In this document: piece after piece, positions 1 to 8,833 of the stretch
Layout: the number at the start of each line of letters is the position of its first letter
Position numbering within the stretch: the first letter of the stretch is position 1
Source of the DNA: Xenorhabdus japonica
Lineage (GTDB): Bacteria; Pseudomonadota; Gammaproteobacteria; Enterobacterales; Enterobacteriaceae
Length of the DNA: 64,000 nucleotides
Direction of reading: 5' to 3'
NCBI RefSeq assembly: GCF_900115195.1
Contig: NZ_FOVO01000001.1
Coordinates: 156,582 to 220,581 of the forward strand
The notes under the pieces: model-generated
The model's database searches: none
Seen by the model: only the letters and a program-made list of their open reading frames with translations
Told to the model about the DNA's origin: nothing
Translations under genes and position numbers: made by a program

Positions 1-1065
1 TTTGCTTCCAATTTACATATTATTCCTACCGAAGCATCGGCTTACGATGCTGTTTGGGAGTTCATTCTGCCATTGGCGATCCCTCTATTATTATTCAAAA
101 CTAATTTACACAGCATTTTTAAAGAGAGTGGGCGGTTACTGGTAATTTTCCTGATTTCTTCCATTGCTACCATGATTGGCGCGATCGTTTCTTTCTGGCT
201 TTTCAAGGCTTACATACCTGAATTAGATAAGATCAGTGGCATGATATCCGCCTCTTACACAGGAGGAGGTGTTAACTTTGCGGCAATGGCTGCCAAGCTG
301 GAAACTTCCCAAAGCATGGTAGCATCGACCATCGTTGCTGATCATTTTATGATGGCAGCTTATTTTATTATCCTGATGGTCTTATCCGGCTGGGGAGTGG
401 CGAGAAAATTCTGGGGCAGCCCCCATACCGACATGGTTGAAAATGCATCTGATTTGGATAAATCGCAGCCGTTGGCAGCAGCTTATTGGAAACCAAAAAA
501 TATCGCCCTGAAAGACATTGCCTTATCGCTGGCATGGTCGATTTTTATTGTCGCATTGTTATTTCATCTTTCATCATGGTTAAAAAGCCTGCTTGGGCAA
601 CCAAACAACATTTATCAAGAGCTGGTTTTCAGCCTGATTTCCGACAAATATTTGCTGCTTACTACTGTCACTTTTATTATCGTCTCGATATTTAGAAGGG
701 CATTTAGCAAACTGAACGGTACTCAGGAATTGGGGACTTATGCCATCTATATGTTCTTTGTGGTGATTGGCATACCTGCTTCCATTCAAGCCATCATCAA
801 TCATGCGCCACTACTATTCGCTTTCGTCTTTGTGGTTGCGATGATCAACTTAATCCTGACTTTTGCTGTAGGCAAAGTGTTTAAATTCAGCCTTGAAGAA
901 AGCATTCTGGCGTGTAATGCCAATATCGGCGGGCCAACTACCGCGGCTGCAATGGCAATCAGCCGTGGTTGGATCAATTTGGTCGGACCGATAATGGTGA
1001 TTGGCACAGTCGGTTATGTGATTGGTAACTATGTGGGGACGTTTGTTTATTTTGTTGTAGGATGA
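1..1065 (+). CDS. DUF819 family membrane protein, 5' end outside the window
   Basis: The reading frame is open from base 1, so the start codon lies upstream. The TTG at base 73 would give 330 residues but is only an internal codon, because the same frame already encodes NLHIIP...EASAYDAVWEF before it. The product is almost all hydrophobic segments, with Gly-rich turns such as SYTGGGVNFAAMA and NIGGPTTAAAMA. These are typical of the DUF819 (YjcL-like) integral membrane family, whose transport substrate is not established. The C-terminus is complete. The next gene is convergent, so it is a separate transcription unit. Confidence 0.8.
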   Translation, partial: FASNLHIIPTEASAYDAVWEFILPLAIPLLLFKTNLHSIFKESGRLLVIFLISSIATMIGAIVSFWLFKAYIPELDKISGMISASYTGGGVNFAAMAAKLETSQSMVASTIVADHFMMAAYFIILMVLSGWGVARKFWGSPHTDMVENASDLDKSQPLAAAYWKPKNIALKDIALSLAWSIFIVALLFHLSSWLKSLLGQPNNIYQELVFSLISDKYLLLTTVTFIIVSIFRRAFSKLNGTQELGTYAIYMFFVVIGIPASIQAIINHAPLLFAFVFVVAMINLILTFAVGKVFKFSLEESILACNANIGGPTTAAAMAISRGWINLVGPIMVIGTVGYVIGNYVGTFVYFVVG

Positions 1066-1140
1066 AATAGCGGGATGAAATAGAGGAATGAACAAGCGCA
1101 GCTAACAGCACTGCAACTTGAAAAATAGTGGGAATCAACA

Positions 1141-1884
1141 TTAATAAATACACGATGTTATAGAAACATCAGATGAAAAATCTATGATGTTGAAACCAAA
1201 GCCTTTTGATATCTTGACGGTATCTATACCCGGTAGCCATTGGAATACAACAGCGGGAGCAACACATGTCGTCATCGTATTATGATGCCAAACACGTGAA
1301 GTATGCGCATGCCCGCTGCCGATGAACTGAACCTTATATTTCTCACAAAGAGCCAATAATTCTTCGCCATTATTTAACATGCAGCAATCTACAATTGGTG
1401 TACCTACGGGAATAGCATGGTGATGCATGAATATGGCGATATTAACATTGCTATTTTTAATAATTTTTCTTTCTAATTCAGCTAAGTTAGCGTCGGATAT
1501 CAAACCAAAATCTTCACCTTCAACAACAGTATCGACTGAAATAAAATGCCAGGATTTATTTTTATACTCGCGGGAATTGAGAATATACTTATTTTGCTCT
1601 TCTGAGAGAGCGGTATCAAATTTATTCTTGAGATCATGATTACCCAGTATAGATATATAAGGTGTTTTTAGTGATTCCATTTTTTTCAAAAAATATCTGT
1701 AGGCTTCAATATCACCATCATTTGCAATGTCGCCGGATACGATAATTAACTCTATTTCAGTGAGCGTTTTTATTCTGCATATTTCATCACAAACAAAATC
1801 AAAATTTTCATAAGGATTTACATTAAACATTTTTTGATCGCGGTTTTGGGTCAAATGTATGTCTGTTAAGTGAATAACTTTCAT
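1141..1884 (-). CDS. Calcineurin-like metallophosphoesterase (CpdA/Icc-like)
   Basis: This 247-residue protein has the full metal-binding series of the calcineurin-like phosphoesterases in order: D-x-H in TDIHLTQ near residue 7, GD in SGDIANDGD, GNHD, a His cluster HHHAIP, and GHAHTSR. This is the layout of CpdA-type 3',5'-cyclic nucleotide phosphodiesterases, but the substrate cannot be read from sequence. It is the last gene of a leftward four-gene unit. Its ATG overlaps the stop of the VUT transporter gene by 4 bp (ATGA), which suggests translational coupling. A link between the phosphoesterase and the transported compound is inference from that coupling. Confidence 0.75.
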   Translation of the reverse strand: MKVIHLTDIHLTQNRDQKMFNVNPYENFDFVCDEICRIKTLTEIELIIVSGDIANDGDIEAYRYFLKKMESLKTPYISILGNHDLKNKFDTALSEEQNKYILNSREYKNKSWHFISVDTVVEGEDFGLISDANLAELERKIIKNSNVNIAIFMHHHAIPVGTPIVDCCMLNNGEELLALCEKYKVQFIGSGHAHTSRVWHHNTMTTCVAPAVVFQWLPGIDTVKISKGFGFNIIDFSSDVSITSCIY

Positions 1885-2579
1885 TTTTTATTACCTCTGA
1901 AAAGAAATGGATTGTATGATATATTCCAATCGTAAATATCAGTTGATTCTAATTTTTTTATTTTATCGGCTAAGAAGATGCCTATCGGTAGAAGAATGAT
2001 GGACATGATAACTTTATAAGACCATGTTGTTACAATTATTGTCACTAATTCATTAAAACTATATTTTGAAGAGAGGCTTATGGGGTATGCTGATAGTAGA
2101 AGAGCTGCTTGCGTAATCATTGACGCAATGATATATCGGATGAAAAAAAATCGACCAAGGAAAACTTTTTTTAAAGAAGATATGACGAATCCGTTTATAA
2201 AATAAGAAATAGGTACAGAAGTCCATGTTCCCACCATTACTCGCCAAAATTCCCCAAACAGTGCGTTAAAATTCATTGATATTTGATTGTTTTCTGGTTG
2301 TGCATGTGATGCGGCAAAGATAATCATGACAAAAATTGATTGGCATAGAACTATTATCCAGACAGTATTAACGCCTTGCCGATATCCATAAACTTCTGTC
2401 TGAATTGTAGATATTAGGAAATAAAAAGAGAATAAGATCCCGCTGAATGTAATTTTAAAACCACTAAAGTCTAAAGTTTTATAGACGAGAACATCACAAG
2501 TTACCATTATTGTGACAGATAGAGCAACAAATAGGGAATCATATTTGAATTTTGTTTTATTGGGATAAGAGTGTGTCAC
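1881..2579 (-). CDS. VUT family (queuosine-precursor-type) transporter
   Basis: A 232-residue protein with about six membrane segments. It resembles the VUT/YhhQ family in length and in features such as the conserved acidic residue in STIQTEVYGYRQG and the charged cytoplasmic tail (LADKIKKLES). YhhQ members import the queuosine precursors preQ0/preQ1, but that specificity is known for only part of the family. The start is GTG at 2579, whose GTGA overlaps the stop of the upstream gene. It sits between an unknown protein and a metallophosphoesterase, both coupled by 4-bp overlaps. Confidence 0.7.
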   Translation of the reverse strand: MTHSYPNKTKFKYDSLFVALSVTIMVTCDVLVYKTLDFSGFKITFSGILFSFYFLISTIQTEVYGYRQGVNTVWIIVLCQSIFVMIIFAASHAQPENNQISMNFNALFGEFWRVMVGTWTSVPISYFINGFVISSLKKVFLGRFFFIRYIIASMITQAALLLSAYPISLSSKYSFNELVTIIVTTWSYKVIMSIILLPIGIFLADKIKKLESTDIYDWNISYNPFLFRGNKK

Positions 2580-3058
2580 TTTATTACCTTTAGTTTCGCA
2601 GATTTAGATGATTTTATTTTTTCTGTTCTTGAAATTTCATCAGAAATTTTTCTTCCGTCTTTTAATCCAGACATATAGGCTATTTTTATAAGGTTTGTTG
2701 GATCTAATTTATCGACTATATTTTGATCTATTAGTAATTCCTTTCCACTTATTTCTCTGCGAGAATAAGCATTCTGTATTGTGAATGAAAGATCTCTTCT
2801 CTCTTCTATTATTTCGAATTTCTGTTTCTCTCTCATATCATACTCTTCAAACCGAGTTATGAATATAATATCAATAGGGTTTATATTATATAATAAATCA
2901 CTATCAAAAATATCTTCTGCGGTGGCTTTTATACATGTATGAGTGCCTAGTTCTTTCAATATATAAAATCCATTCTCTTTTATTGGCTCGAATTTTTGTA
3001 AACTATATATATAACGAGGTTTAAATGTTCTTTTGAAAAAATCAATTATTTTACTCAT
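2576..3058 (-). CDS. Hypothetical protein in regulator-transporter operon
   Basis: About 160 residues, not recognised. It has a basic N-terminus (MSKIIDFFKRTFKPRYIYSL), a mixed middle, and a very Lys-rich C-terminal tail. There is no clear membrane segment or signal peptide. An upstream ATG at 3067 is in frame, but the AGG of the ribosome binding site abuts it directly. The ATG at 3058 has proper spacing of about 9 bases and is preferred. The gene starts about 11 bp after the XRE regulator's stop and overlaps the VUT gene by 4 bp, so it belongs to the same operon. Confidence 0.55.
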   Translation of the reverse strand: MSKIIDFFKRTFKPRYIYSLQKFEPIKENGFYILKELGTHTCIKATAEDIFDSDLLYNINPIDIIFITRFEEYDMREKQKFEIIEERRDLSFTIQNAYSRREISGKELLIDQNIVDKLDPTNLIKIAYMSGLKDGRKISDEISRTEKIKSSKSAKLKVIK

Positions 3059-3068
3059 GATGAACATC

Positions 3069-3722
3069 CTATTTTAATTTTTTAATTGATTTAATCACAA
3101 TCCCAATTATTGTGTAATTATGAGTTAATATAGTTTTAGGTTCGATTTCAATCCCTAATATAGAAAAATAAATTCCACTTTCACCTACAAAAATTTGTCT
3201 AAAGCAAATCGGAGCATCTTTAATTTTGACAAGGACGACATCACTATCACAAAATCTTTCGGTTTTGGAGACAATGGCAATTGTGTTGCTGTCGAAGTAC
3301 GGAGATAATAAATTATTTGAAAATTCTACTGCGAAAAGAGAGTGTTCATGGTGACTATTGGTACTTATTCTGTATAAATTTGTATTAACTATTTTTCCGG
3401 TTATATAGCTATCTAGGTCACCATAACGAATTAGAGGTATTGTTGAAATAATTTCTTCATTTTCATTTGACTTATACAATTTGTTGTCGGTAATTTCACC
3501 AAGGTTTACACCAAATACATCCGCAATGGATGAAATAGTTGCGATAGTGGGGTTTCCGACACCACGTCTGAGGCTGTTAATAGTCGCGATTCCCAGACCT
3601 GTCAATCTGCTCAGGGTTTGCGGGTCTATATTGTTTTTTTTCATTAAAAAATCAATATTTTGTGCTATGTTGGATAACAGAGCATCAGCTTCGGTTGATT
3701 TTTTATTGTTCGATTCTTGCAT
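3069..3722 (-). CDS. XRE-family regulator with S24/LexA-like C-terminal domain
   Basis: A 217-residue protein. Residues about 20-75 form a Cro/CI-type helix-turn-helix (LSRLTGLGIATINSLRRGVGNPT..). Residues about 95-210 look like the LexA/S24 fold of CI-like repressors. The canonical G-D-S-M-x-P nucleophile region is replaced by SNNLLSPYF, and the usual Lys position reads APICFRQ. RecA-stimulated self-cleavage is therefore doubtful and the domain may serve dimerisation or ligand sensing. It is the first gene of the leftward operon, so it likely autoregulates the unit. The 865-bp upstream gap would hold the operators. Confidence 0.75.
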   Translation of the reverse strand: MQESNNKKSTEADALLSNIAQNIDFLMKKNNIDPQTLSRLTGLGIATINSLRRGVGNPTIATISSIADVFGVNLGEITDNKLYKSNENEEIISTIPLIRYGDLDSYITGKIVNTNLYRISTNSHHEHSLFAVEFSNNLLSPYFDSNTIAIVSKTERFCDSDVVLVKIKDAPICFRQIFVGESGIYFSILGIEIEPKTILTHNYTIIGIVIKSIKKLK

Positions 3723-4587
3723 TATATCATCTCTTTGATAATATATTATCGTGCGTTGATATTCATAATCTAATCTTATCTATTAGGATTTAGTAATACA
3801 AGTGCTCAGCATCAGGGAAATTTAGCGTTTTTGTTGGACATACTAAGGAAGGGATATGAAAGAAAGGAATCATATCTGTATGGTGAGAAGAGTGAATTTT
3901 GTGTCAAGAAATAGCGTTTTTGCTCGTTATGTTCAACATTTACTAGCTGAACATAACGAGTAATTGATGTTAACATGAATAATTAATAGGGTGTATTGTA
4001 ATGGTTTCGCATGGATATAATCACATTAATTTTTGTTAAATTACTTGATTAATGTTTATGTCAATATTTGGTTGTGTTTATTTAATGAATGTAACCTAAT
4101 GATATAATTTAATATGTATATTTTAAATTGTTATCAAATTATATTTTGAATAGGAAATTTGAAAAAATACTTATTTCTATAGATCTTTCATGTTTATTAA
4201 GTGCAATTATTTATCTACTGGAATTTGTCAGGATGATATTTATATAGGCTCATATATGAACCGCCTGGAAATTCTTTAGCACCATAAGAAAAATCTTTAC
4301 TCTCGAATTAAAATAGAAGCCTTACTCATCACTTGACCTCTGATATCGTATATTTGATCTCCATCACATTATTGTCGTTATTTATTATCATTATTTATGA
4401 CCGTTATAAACATCGTGAATAACTCTATCCACATGTGTCACTCATGCAATAGATCGGTTTTTTCGTTACATAAGCTCGGGATAACTATCATAATGGATGG
4501 ATAGGAGTATGATTATAAAAAAGTGGTTATCGCTTGCAAATCTGTGGCCAGCCTGTGTTGACCATGACATAAAAAATAGAGATTTTT
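3723..4587. other. 865-bp gene-free, AT-rich gap
   Basis: This gap lies between the divergent XRE operon and the YdeP-type gene. It is very AT-rich and holds no credible coding frame. A short frame from about 4510 runs into the start of the molybdoenzyme gene in another frame and looks spurious. The gap should contain promoters for both flanking units, but no site stands out clearly. Confidence 0.5.
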
Positions 4588-6906
4588 ATGAAATTCAAAT
4601 CAAAAATAAAACCTTACCACGCGGCTGCTGGTGGCTGGGGTTCACTGGAGGCAACAACCCGCTTTGTCTTTGATAGTAAACAAGCACTGAAAAATATGGT
4701 TAACCTGATGCGCATGAACAAGCCCAGAGGCTTTGATTGTCCCGGATGCGCGTGGGGAGATGATAATAAAAGTCTTTTCAGTTTTTGTGAAAATGGTGCC
4801 AAAGCAGTCACTTGGGAAGCGACTCGTCGGCATGTTGATCGGGAATTCTTCGCAACTCTCAGCGTGAGTAAACTCTATCAACAAAGTGATTATTTCCTTG
4901 AATATCAAGGAAGAGTGGTTGAGCCGATGAGCTATAACCCGCAAACGGATCATTATGAGCCGATTAGCTGGAATGATGCTTTTGCCCTGATAGCCAGCCA
5001 TATAAAGGCAATGGATAACCCCAATCAGCTTGAACTGTATACCTCCGGGCGCGCCAGCAATGAGGCTTCATGGCTGTATCAATTATTTGGTCGCGTGGTG
5101 GGAACAAATAACTTCCCTGATTGTTCCAATATGTGCCATGAAGCCAGTGGCTACGGCATGTTGCAAAGTTTAGGGGTTGGGAAAGGCACTATTCGGCTGC
5201 AAGATTTTGATCGTGCTGATGCCATCTTTATTTTCGGTCAAAACCCCGGCACAAACCATCCTCGGATGTTGCATAGCTTACGGCATGCTGCTGAACGCGG
5301 CACTCGCATTGTTACTTTTAATACTCTGCGTGAGCGTGGTTTGGAACGTTTCGCTGATCCACAAAAACCGCTCGAAGTAATCACCCCGATGGCAGGGGAA
5401 ATTAGCCACCGTTACTATCAGCCCAAACTTGGCGGAGATATGGCTGCGGTGCGCGGGATTGTGAAGGCACTTTTGGAAACCCATAACGTCTTATTGGCCG
5501 AAGGCAAATCAGGTATTTTTGATCTGGAATTTATTTCAACTTATACCGAAGGAGCGGATGCTTACTTGCAAGAAGTTGCTGCAACTGAATGGTCATTTAT
5601 CGAGGATCAATCAGGATTGACTGAAGCACAATTGCGCGAGGTGGCAACCATTTACCAAAACGCTGAGCGCGTCATTTGTACTTGGGCAATGGGGATCACT
5701 CAGCATAAACATTCTTTGGTTACTGTGCGTGAAATCGTCAACCTTCAATTGCTTTTTGGCCAGTTGGGTAAACCCGGTGCGGGGCTTTGTCCGGTGCGTG
5801 GTCACAGTAATGTGCAGGGCAACCGAACAATGGGAATTAATGAGAAACCTGCCAAACTTTTCTTGGATAACATGGCCGCCCATTTTGGTTTCGAGCCATC
5901 TCGTGCTCATGGTCATAATGTTGTGAAAGCGTTGAATGCCATGTTGCGTGATGAAGTTAAGGTGTTGATCGCACTGGGTGGAAACCTTGCGGCAGCGGCT
6001 CCGGATAGCCCACGAACAGAAGAAGCCCTTAAACACTGTGATTTGACCGTACATATCAGTACAAAATTAAATCGGAGTCATCTCATTACCGGTAAAAAAG
6101 GTGCTCTTATCCTGCCGACATTAGGTCGTACCGAACGCGATATTCAGGCTACAGGATCGCAATTTGTGACGGTAGAGGATTCTTTCAGCATGGTTCATGC
6201 CTCAGAGGGAGTGAACAAACCGCTATTTGATACCCAACGTTCTGAGACCGCGATTGTTGCAGGCATTGCCAATGCGACAGTAGGTAATACCGCGACGATT
6301 AACTGGCTGGAATTAGCAGGGGATTACAGTAAAATTCGCGATCACATTGCAGCGACCATTCCTGGATTTGATAACTTTAATGCAAAATGCGAACACCACG
6401 GTGGTTTCTATCTTGGCAATGCTGCGGCTGAATTACGTTTTGCTACACCAAGCAAAAAAGCTGAATTCAGCCATGCTCCGTTACCAAAAACACTATTCCC
6501 GCAAATTGAAGGCACTGATGTTCCTTTCACGTTGCAGACTCTACGCTCGCACGACCAATACAACACCACGATTTATGGACTGGATGATCGTTATCGTGGG
6601 GTTTATGGTCAGCGGGAAGTGTTGTTCATGAATCCGGAAGATATTACCCAATCGGGATATCAGGCTGGCGATCTGGTAGATATCGAGACAGTATGGAATG
6701 ACGGTATTAAGCGCAAAGTCTCTGGCTTTAAGTTGGTTCCTTACACTATTCCTCGTGGAAACCTTGCTGCTTATTACCCAGAAACCAACCCATTAGTGCC
6801 AATGGAAAGTGTTGGTGATGGTACGGGTACTCCAACCTCTAAATCTGTACCAGTGAGATTATTCCTTACTGAACAGGAAGCATCTGAATCTCAGCGTCTT
6901 GTATAA
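4588..6906 (+). CDS. ydeP: FdhF/YdeP family molybdopterin oxidoreductase
   Basis: This 772-residue protein matches E. coli YdeP (about 759 residues) throughout. Features are the N-terminal GAAGGWG-like stretch (AAAGGWGSLEA), the cysteine motif DCPGCAWGD, ENGAKA, ELYTSGRASNEA, NFPDCSNMCHE, NPGTNHPRML, GITQHKH, GHSNVQGNRT, TKLNRSHL and RSHDQYNTTIYG. The family binds a bis-molybdopterin cofactor and is related to formate dehydrogenase H. In E. coli YdeP is linked to acid resistance, though its chemical reaction is not firmly known. The gene stands alone, followed by a hairpin at 6952. ATG 4588 fits the family's N-terminus. Confidence 0.92.
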   Translation: MKFKSKIKPYHAAAGGWGSLEATTRFVFDSKQALKNMVNLMRMNKPRGFDCPGCAWGDDNKSLFSFCENGAKAVTWEATRRHVDREFFATLSVSKLYQQSDYFLEYQGRVVEPMSYNPQTDHYEPISWNDAFALIASHIKAMDNPNQLELYTSGRASNEASWLYQLFGRVVGTNNFPDCSNMCHEASGYGMLQSLGVGKGTIRLQDFDRADAIFIFGQNPGTNHPRMLHSLRHAAERGTRIVTFNTLRERGLERFADPQKPLEVITPMAGEISHRYYQPKLGGDMAAVRGIVKALLETHNVLLAEGKSGIFDLEFISTYTEGADAYLQEVAATEWSFIEDQSGLTEAQLREVATIYQNAERVICTWAMGITQHKHSLVTVREIVNLQLLFGQLGKPGAGLCPVRGHSNVQGNRTMGINEKPAKLFLDNMAAHFGFEPSRAHGHNVVKALNAMLRDEVKVLIALGGNLAAAAPDSPRTEEALKHCDLTVHISTKLNRSHLITGKKGALILPTLGRTERDIQATGSQFVTVEDSFSMVHASEGVNKPLFDTQRSETAIVAGIANATVGNTATINWLELAGDYSKIRDHIAATIPGFDNFNAKCEHHGGFYLGNAAAELRFATPSKKAEFSHAPLPKTLFPQIEGTDVPFTLQTLRSHDQYNTTIYGLDDRYRGVYGQREVLFMNPEDITQSGYQAGDLVDIETVWNDGIKRKVSGFKLVPYTIPRGNLAAYYPETNPLVPMESVGDGTGTPTSKSVPVRLFLTEQEASESQRLV

Positions 6907-6951
6907 GATGCTTGTAGTTAAAATCAGTTAGTCATAAGCACGTCGATTCAG

Positions 6952-6997
6952 GCTCGGTTTTTGAAGATAACGATACGATCTTCATTAAAAACCGAGC
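6952..6997 (+). terminator. Hairpin after the ydeP-like gene
   Basis: Inverted repeat with arms beginning GCTCGGTTTTTGAAGAT and ending in ATCTTCATTAAAAACCGAGC, about 45 bp after the stop codon. The GC-rich base and A/T tracts suit transcription termination in either direction. Confidence 0.6.
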
Positions 6998-7022
6998 AGG
7001 ATAAGATGTCTGAACGGAATCT

Positions 7023-7158
7023 TTAATTGTTCTTAGGTAAACTAATCAACAATTTGTCATTCAATATGATGAGAACCCTGTTTGAAAGAAAATCGTCACC
7101 TAACAGGCCATCAAAATCTATCCGTTTATCAGGATCTATCTTGTCATCAGAAAGCCGG
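7023..7158 (-). pseudogene. Fragment resembling the end of a retropepsin-like aspartic protease
   Basis: Read leftward, one frame gives about 40 codons ending FDGLLGDDFLSNRVLIIL then a short tail and stop. The GLLGxDFL pattern resembles the second half of retropepsin-like bacterial aspartyl proteases. An in-frame stop lies just upstream of the fragment and no start is present. It occupies the place where pyrI would be expected downstream of pyrB. The identification rests on a short motif only. Confidence 0.35.
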
Positions 7159-7256
7159 GGTTATGCATTCAATATGTGTATTCTGGTTTTATAAAGTCAA
7201 TTTTAATGCCGAACAAAGCCAGTAGAATAAGACGATTGAACTAATCGAATGCTACC

Positions 7257-7292
7257 GTGTGTATTGCTAGATCAACAGATTGAATACTTGAC
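7257..7292. repeat. 36-bp exact inverted repeat, copy 1 (overlaps the pyrB 3' end)
   Basis: These 36 bases are the exact reverse complement of 31104-31139, about 23.8 kb away. This copy contains the last six codons and stop of pyrB (residues VKYSIC). The match stops on both sides, so it is a discrete unit. It may be a scar of recombination or a mobile-element end. Confidence 0.75.
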
Positions 7293-8219
7293 AACATTTT
7301 CATTCAACACCAGCGACAACAATGCCTGACGGGCAAAAATGCCATTCCCTGCTTGCTGGAAATAGTAAGCATATGGCGTTTTATCGACATCTACCGTAAT
7401 TTCATCAATACGTGGCAGTGGATGCAGCACTTTCAGGTTCTCTTTGACATTCACCAGATCCACCGCGCGCAGAACGAATTGAGCCTTAATATTGGCATAT
7501 TCTGAAGGATCAAGACGCTCTTTCTGGACACGGGTCATATACAGAATATCCAGTTCAGGCAGGATATCTTCAAAATTATGGTGAAGGCTGTAACTTACCT
7601 GTTTTTCTTCCAGCATATGCAGGATATAGCTTGGCATCGCCAATGCATCGGGCGCGATAAAACAGAAATGGTTGCCATTAAATTTTGCCAGAGCTTGTGT
7701 CAGCGAGTGGACGGTACGGCCATATTTCAAATCACCGACCATGGCGATTTTCAGGTTTTCCAGTCTGCCTTGAGTTTCCTGAATGGTGAACAGATCTAGC
7801 AAAGTCTGGGTTGGATGCTGGTTTGCACCATCGCCGGCGTTAATAATTGGGATATGACCGGAGAACTCAGAAGCCAGTCGTGCCGCACCTTCCTGTGGAT
7901 GGCGCATGACGATAGCATCGGCATATTGGCTGATGATAGAAATAGTGTCAGCCAGAGTTTCTCCCTTTTTACCCAATGAGGTGTTGCTGCTGTCAGCAAA
8001 GCCAACTACGGAAGCGCCGAGTCGCTGAATAGCGGTTTCAAAAGAGAGACGGGTGCGTGTTGAAGCTTCAAAGAAGCAACTCGCAATCACCTTGTGTTTC
8101 AGTAACTCAGTCTGTGGATTGGCTTTCAATGCAGCGGCCGTCTGCAATACCAGTTCCAGATCTGTGCGGCTCAGATCATTAATTGAAATGATATGCTTGC
8201 GATATAACGGGTTAGCCAT
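7272..8219 (-). CDS. pyrB: Aspartate carbamoyltransferase catalytic chain, altered C-terminus
   Basis: This enzyme condenses carbamoyl phosphate and aspartate to carbamoyl aspartate in pyrimidine synthesis. The 315-residue protein follows E. coli PyrB closely: start [18 protein letters not shown], carbamoyl-phosphate loop [51 protein letters not shown] and [10 protein letters not shown]. After LVLN it departs from E. coli (RDLVL) and ends ENVVKYSIC. The last six residues and stop are encoded by a 36-bp repeat. The pyrI gene for the regulatory chain, normally immediately downstream, is absent, so the enzyme probably acts as an unregulated trimer. It is preceded by the pyrL attenuator. Confidence 0.95.
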   Translation of the reverse strand: MANPLYRKHIISINDLSRTDLELVLQTAAALKANPQTELLKHKVIASCFFEASTRTRLSFETAIQRLGASVVGFADSSNTSLGKKGETLADTISIISQYADAIVMRHPQEGAARLASEFSGHIPIINAGDGANQHPTQTLLDLFTIQETQGRLENLKIAMVGDLKYGRTVHSLTQALAKFNGNHFCFIAPDALAMPSYILHMLEEKQVSYSLHHNFEDILPELDILYMTRVQKERLDPSEYANIKAQFVLRAVDLVNVKENLKVLHPLPRIDEITVDVDKTPYAYYFQQAGNGIFARQALLSLVLNENVVKYSIC

Positions 8220-8263
8220 GTTTACGTTCCTCTTTTATGACTTCTAGCCTTGGACTCGGCAGG

Positions 8264-8291
8264 CAAAAAAAAGCCCCTCAATTGAGGGGCT
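8264..8291 (-). terminator. pyrB attenuator terminator
   Basis: A perfect 20-bp palindrome (AGCCCCTCAATTGAGGGGCT, 8272-8291) is followed on the minus strand by a run of T before pyrB. This is the UTP-sensitive intrinsic terminator of the pyrBI-type attenuator. The pyrL stop codon lies inside its stem. Confidence 0.9.
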
Positions 8292-8400
8292 TTTTAAATG
8301 TTCGGTTAAGCAATGGAAAAAACAATGCGCTCACGCTGCCAGCAGACAGTGTTTTGTTAGCTTGATGTTTTTTAACAACCTTTACAGCGCAATCTTTCAT
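8278..8400 (-). CDS. pyrL: pyrB operon leader peptide
   Basis: A 40-residue leader starting MKDCAVKVVKK and ending RTFKKPLN, with its TGA inside the attenuator hairpin. A U-rich stretch encoding Phe-Phe-Pro (ALFFPLLNRTF) corresponds to the UTP-dependent pausing region. E. coli PyrL has a comparable FFFPL...PLNRGAFF segment. When UTP is low, RNA polymerase pauses, the ribosome catches up and blocks terminator formation, so pyrB is expressed. It is preceded by a good -10 box and is too short for routine gene calling. Confidence 0.85.
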   Translation of the reverse strand: MKDCAVKVVKKHQANKTLSAGSVSALFFPLLNRTFKKPLN

Positions 8401-8425
8401 GTTTTCTCCCAGCAAATCGTCGCGC

Positions 8426-8453
8426 ATTATACTCACGATAGCATTCACCGCAA
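8426..8453 (-). promoter_or_regulatory. Likely pyrLB promoter
   Basis: On the minus strand TTGCGG (8448-8453) and TATAAT (8426-8431) are separated by 16 bp, just upstream of the pyrL start at 8400. Confidence 0.65.
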
Positions 8454-8518
8454 GGCTTGCAGGAAGAAATTTCTGTTTTAATTAATTGTCAGATTGAATA
8501 ACCCGAACAATGATATGA

Positions 8519-8722
8519 TTATTCGTCTCTATCACCCAAACTGATAGCCATTCTATTGAAAGCATGAAGATGACAACAATAAGCACAGCCATTTATTTGG
8601 GATACCCGTGTTTCCACCAGTAAAATAAGTTCTTGATCCAGTTCAGAAGCATGGATTTCTTCGTAGCTTTTATATAAAGGGTTAATAATACTAGGTGAAA
8701 CTTTTGCGTAATTCATTATCAT
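8519..8722 (-). pseudogene. Truncated carboxymuconolactone decarboxylase (AhpD-like) family protein
   Basis: Sixty-seven residues match the N-terminal half of CMD/AhpD-like proteins: MNYAKVSPSIINPLYKSYEEIHASELD, then the redox motif region RVSQINGCAYCCHLHAFNR with the CxxC pair. Family members are usually about 140-150 residues. Here the frame stops soon after the motif (SLGDRDE), and no continuation is visible downstream. It is probably a broken gene, although the catalytic cysteines remain. It stands alone between the pyr leader and rnz. Confidence 0.65.
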
Positions 8723-8833
8723 CTCTCCGGAACTTTTATTTTTGTTGAAGAGTGTTACCTATAAATAGGTAATATAAAAATAGTTCTATCAGAATGCTTT
8801 TGAGGTACTTCTTCTTTATTTTCTTGTGATAAG

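Noticed and set aside
4507..4670. Short frame upstream of the ydeP-like gene, considered as a leader peptide
   Set aside because: It runs into the molybdoenzyme gene in another frame, and no attenuator hairpin or regulatory codon run is present.
5611..6054. 147-codon frame opposite the ydeP-like gene
   Set aside because: Antisense shadow of a well-supported molybdoenzyme gene.
8494..8505. Third copy of the 36-bp repeat suspected near 8.5 kb
   Set aside because: Only about 11 bases (CAGATTGAATA) match, which is within chance for AT-rich DNA.
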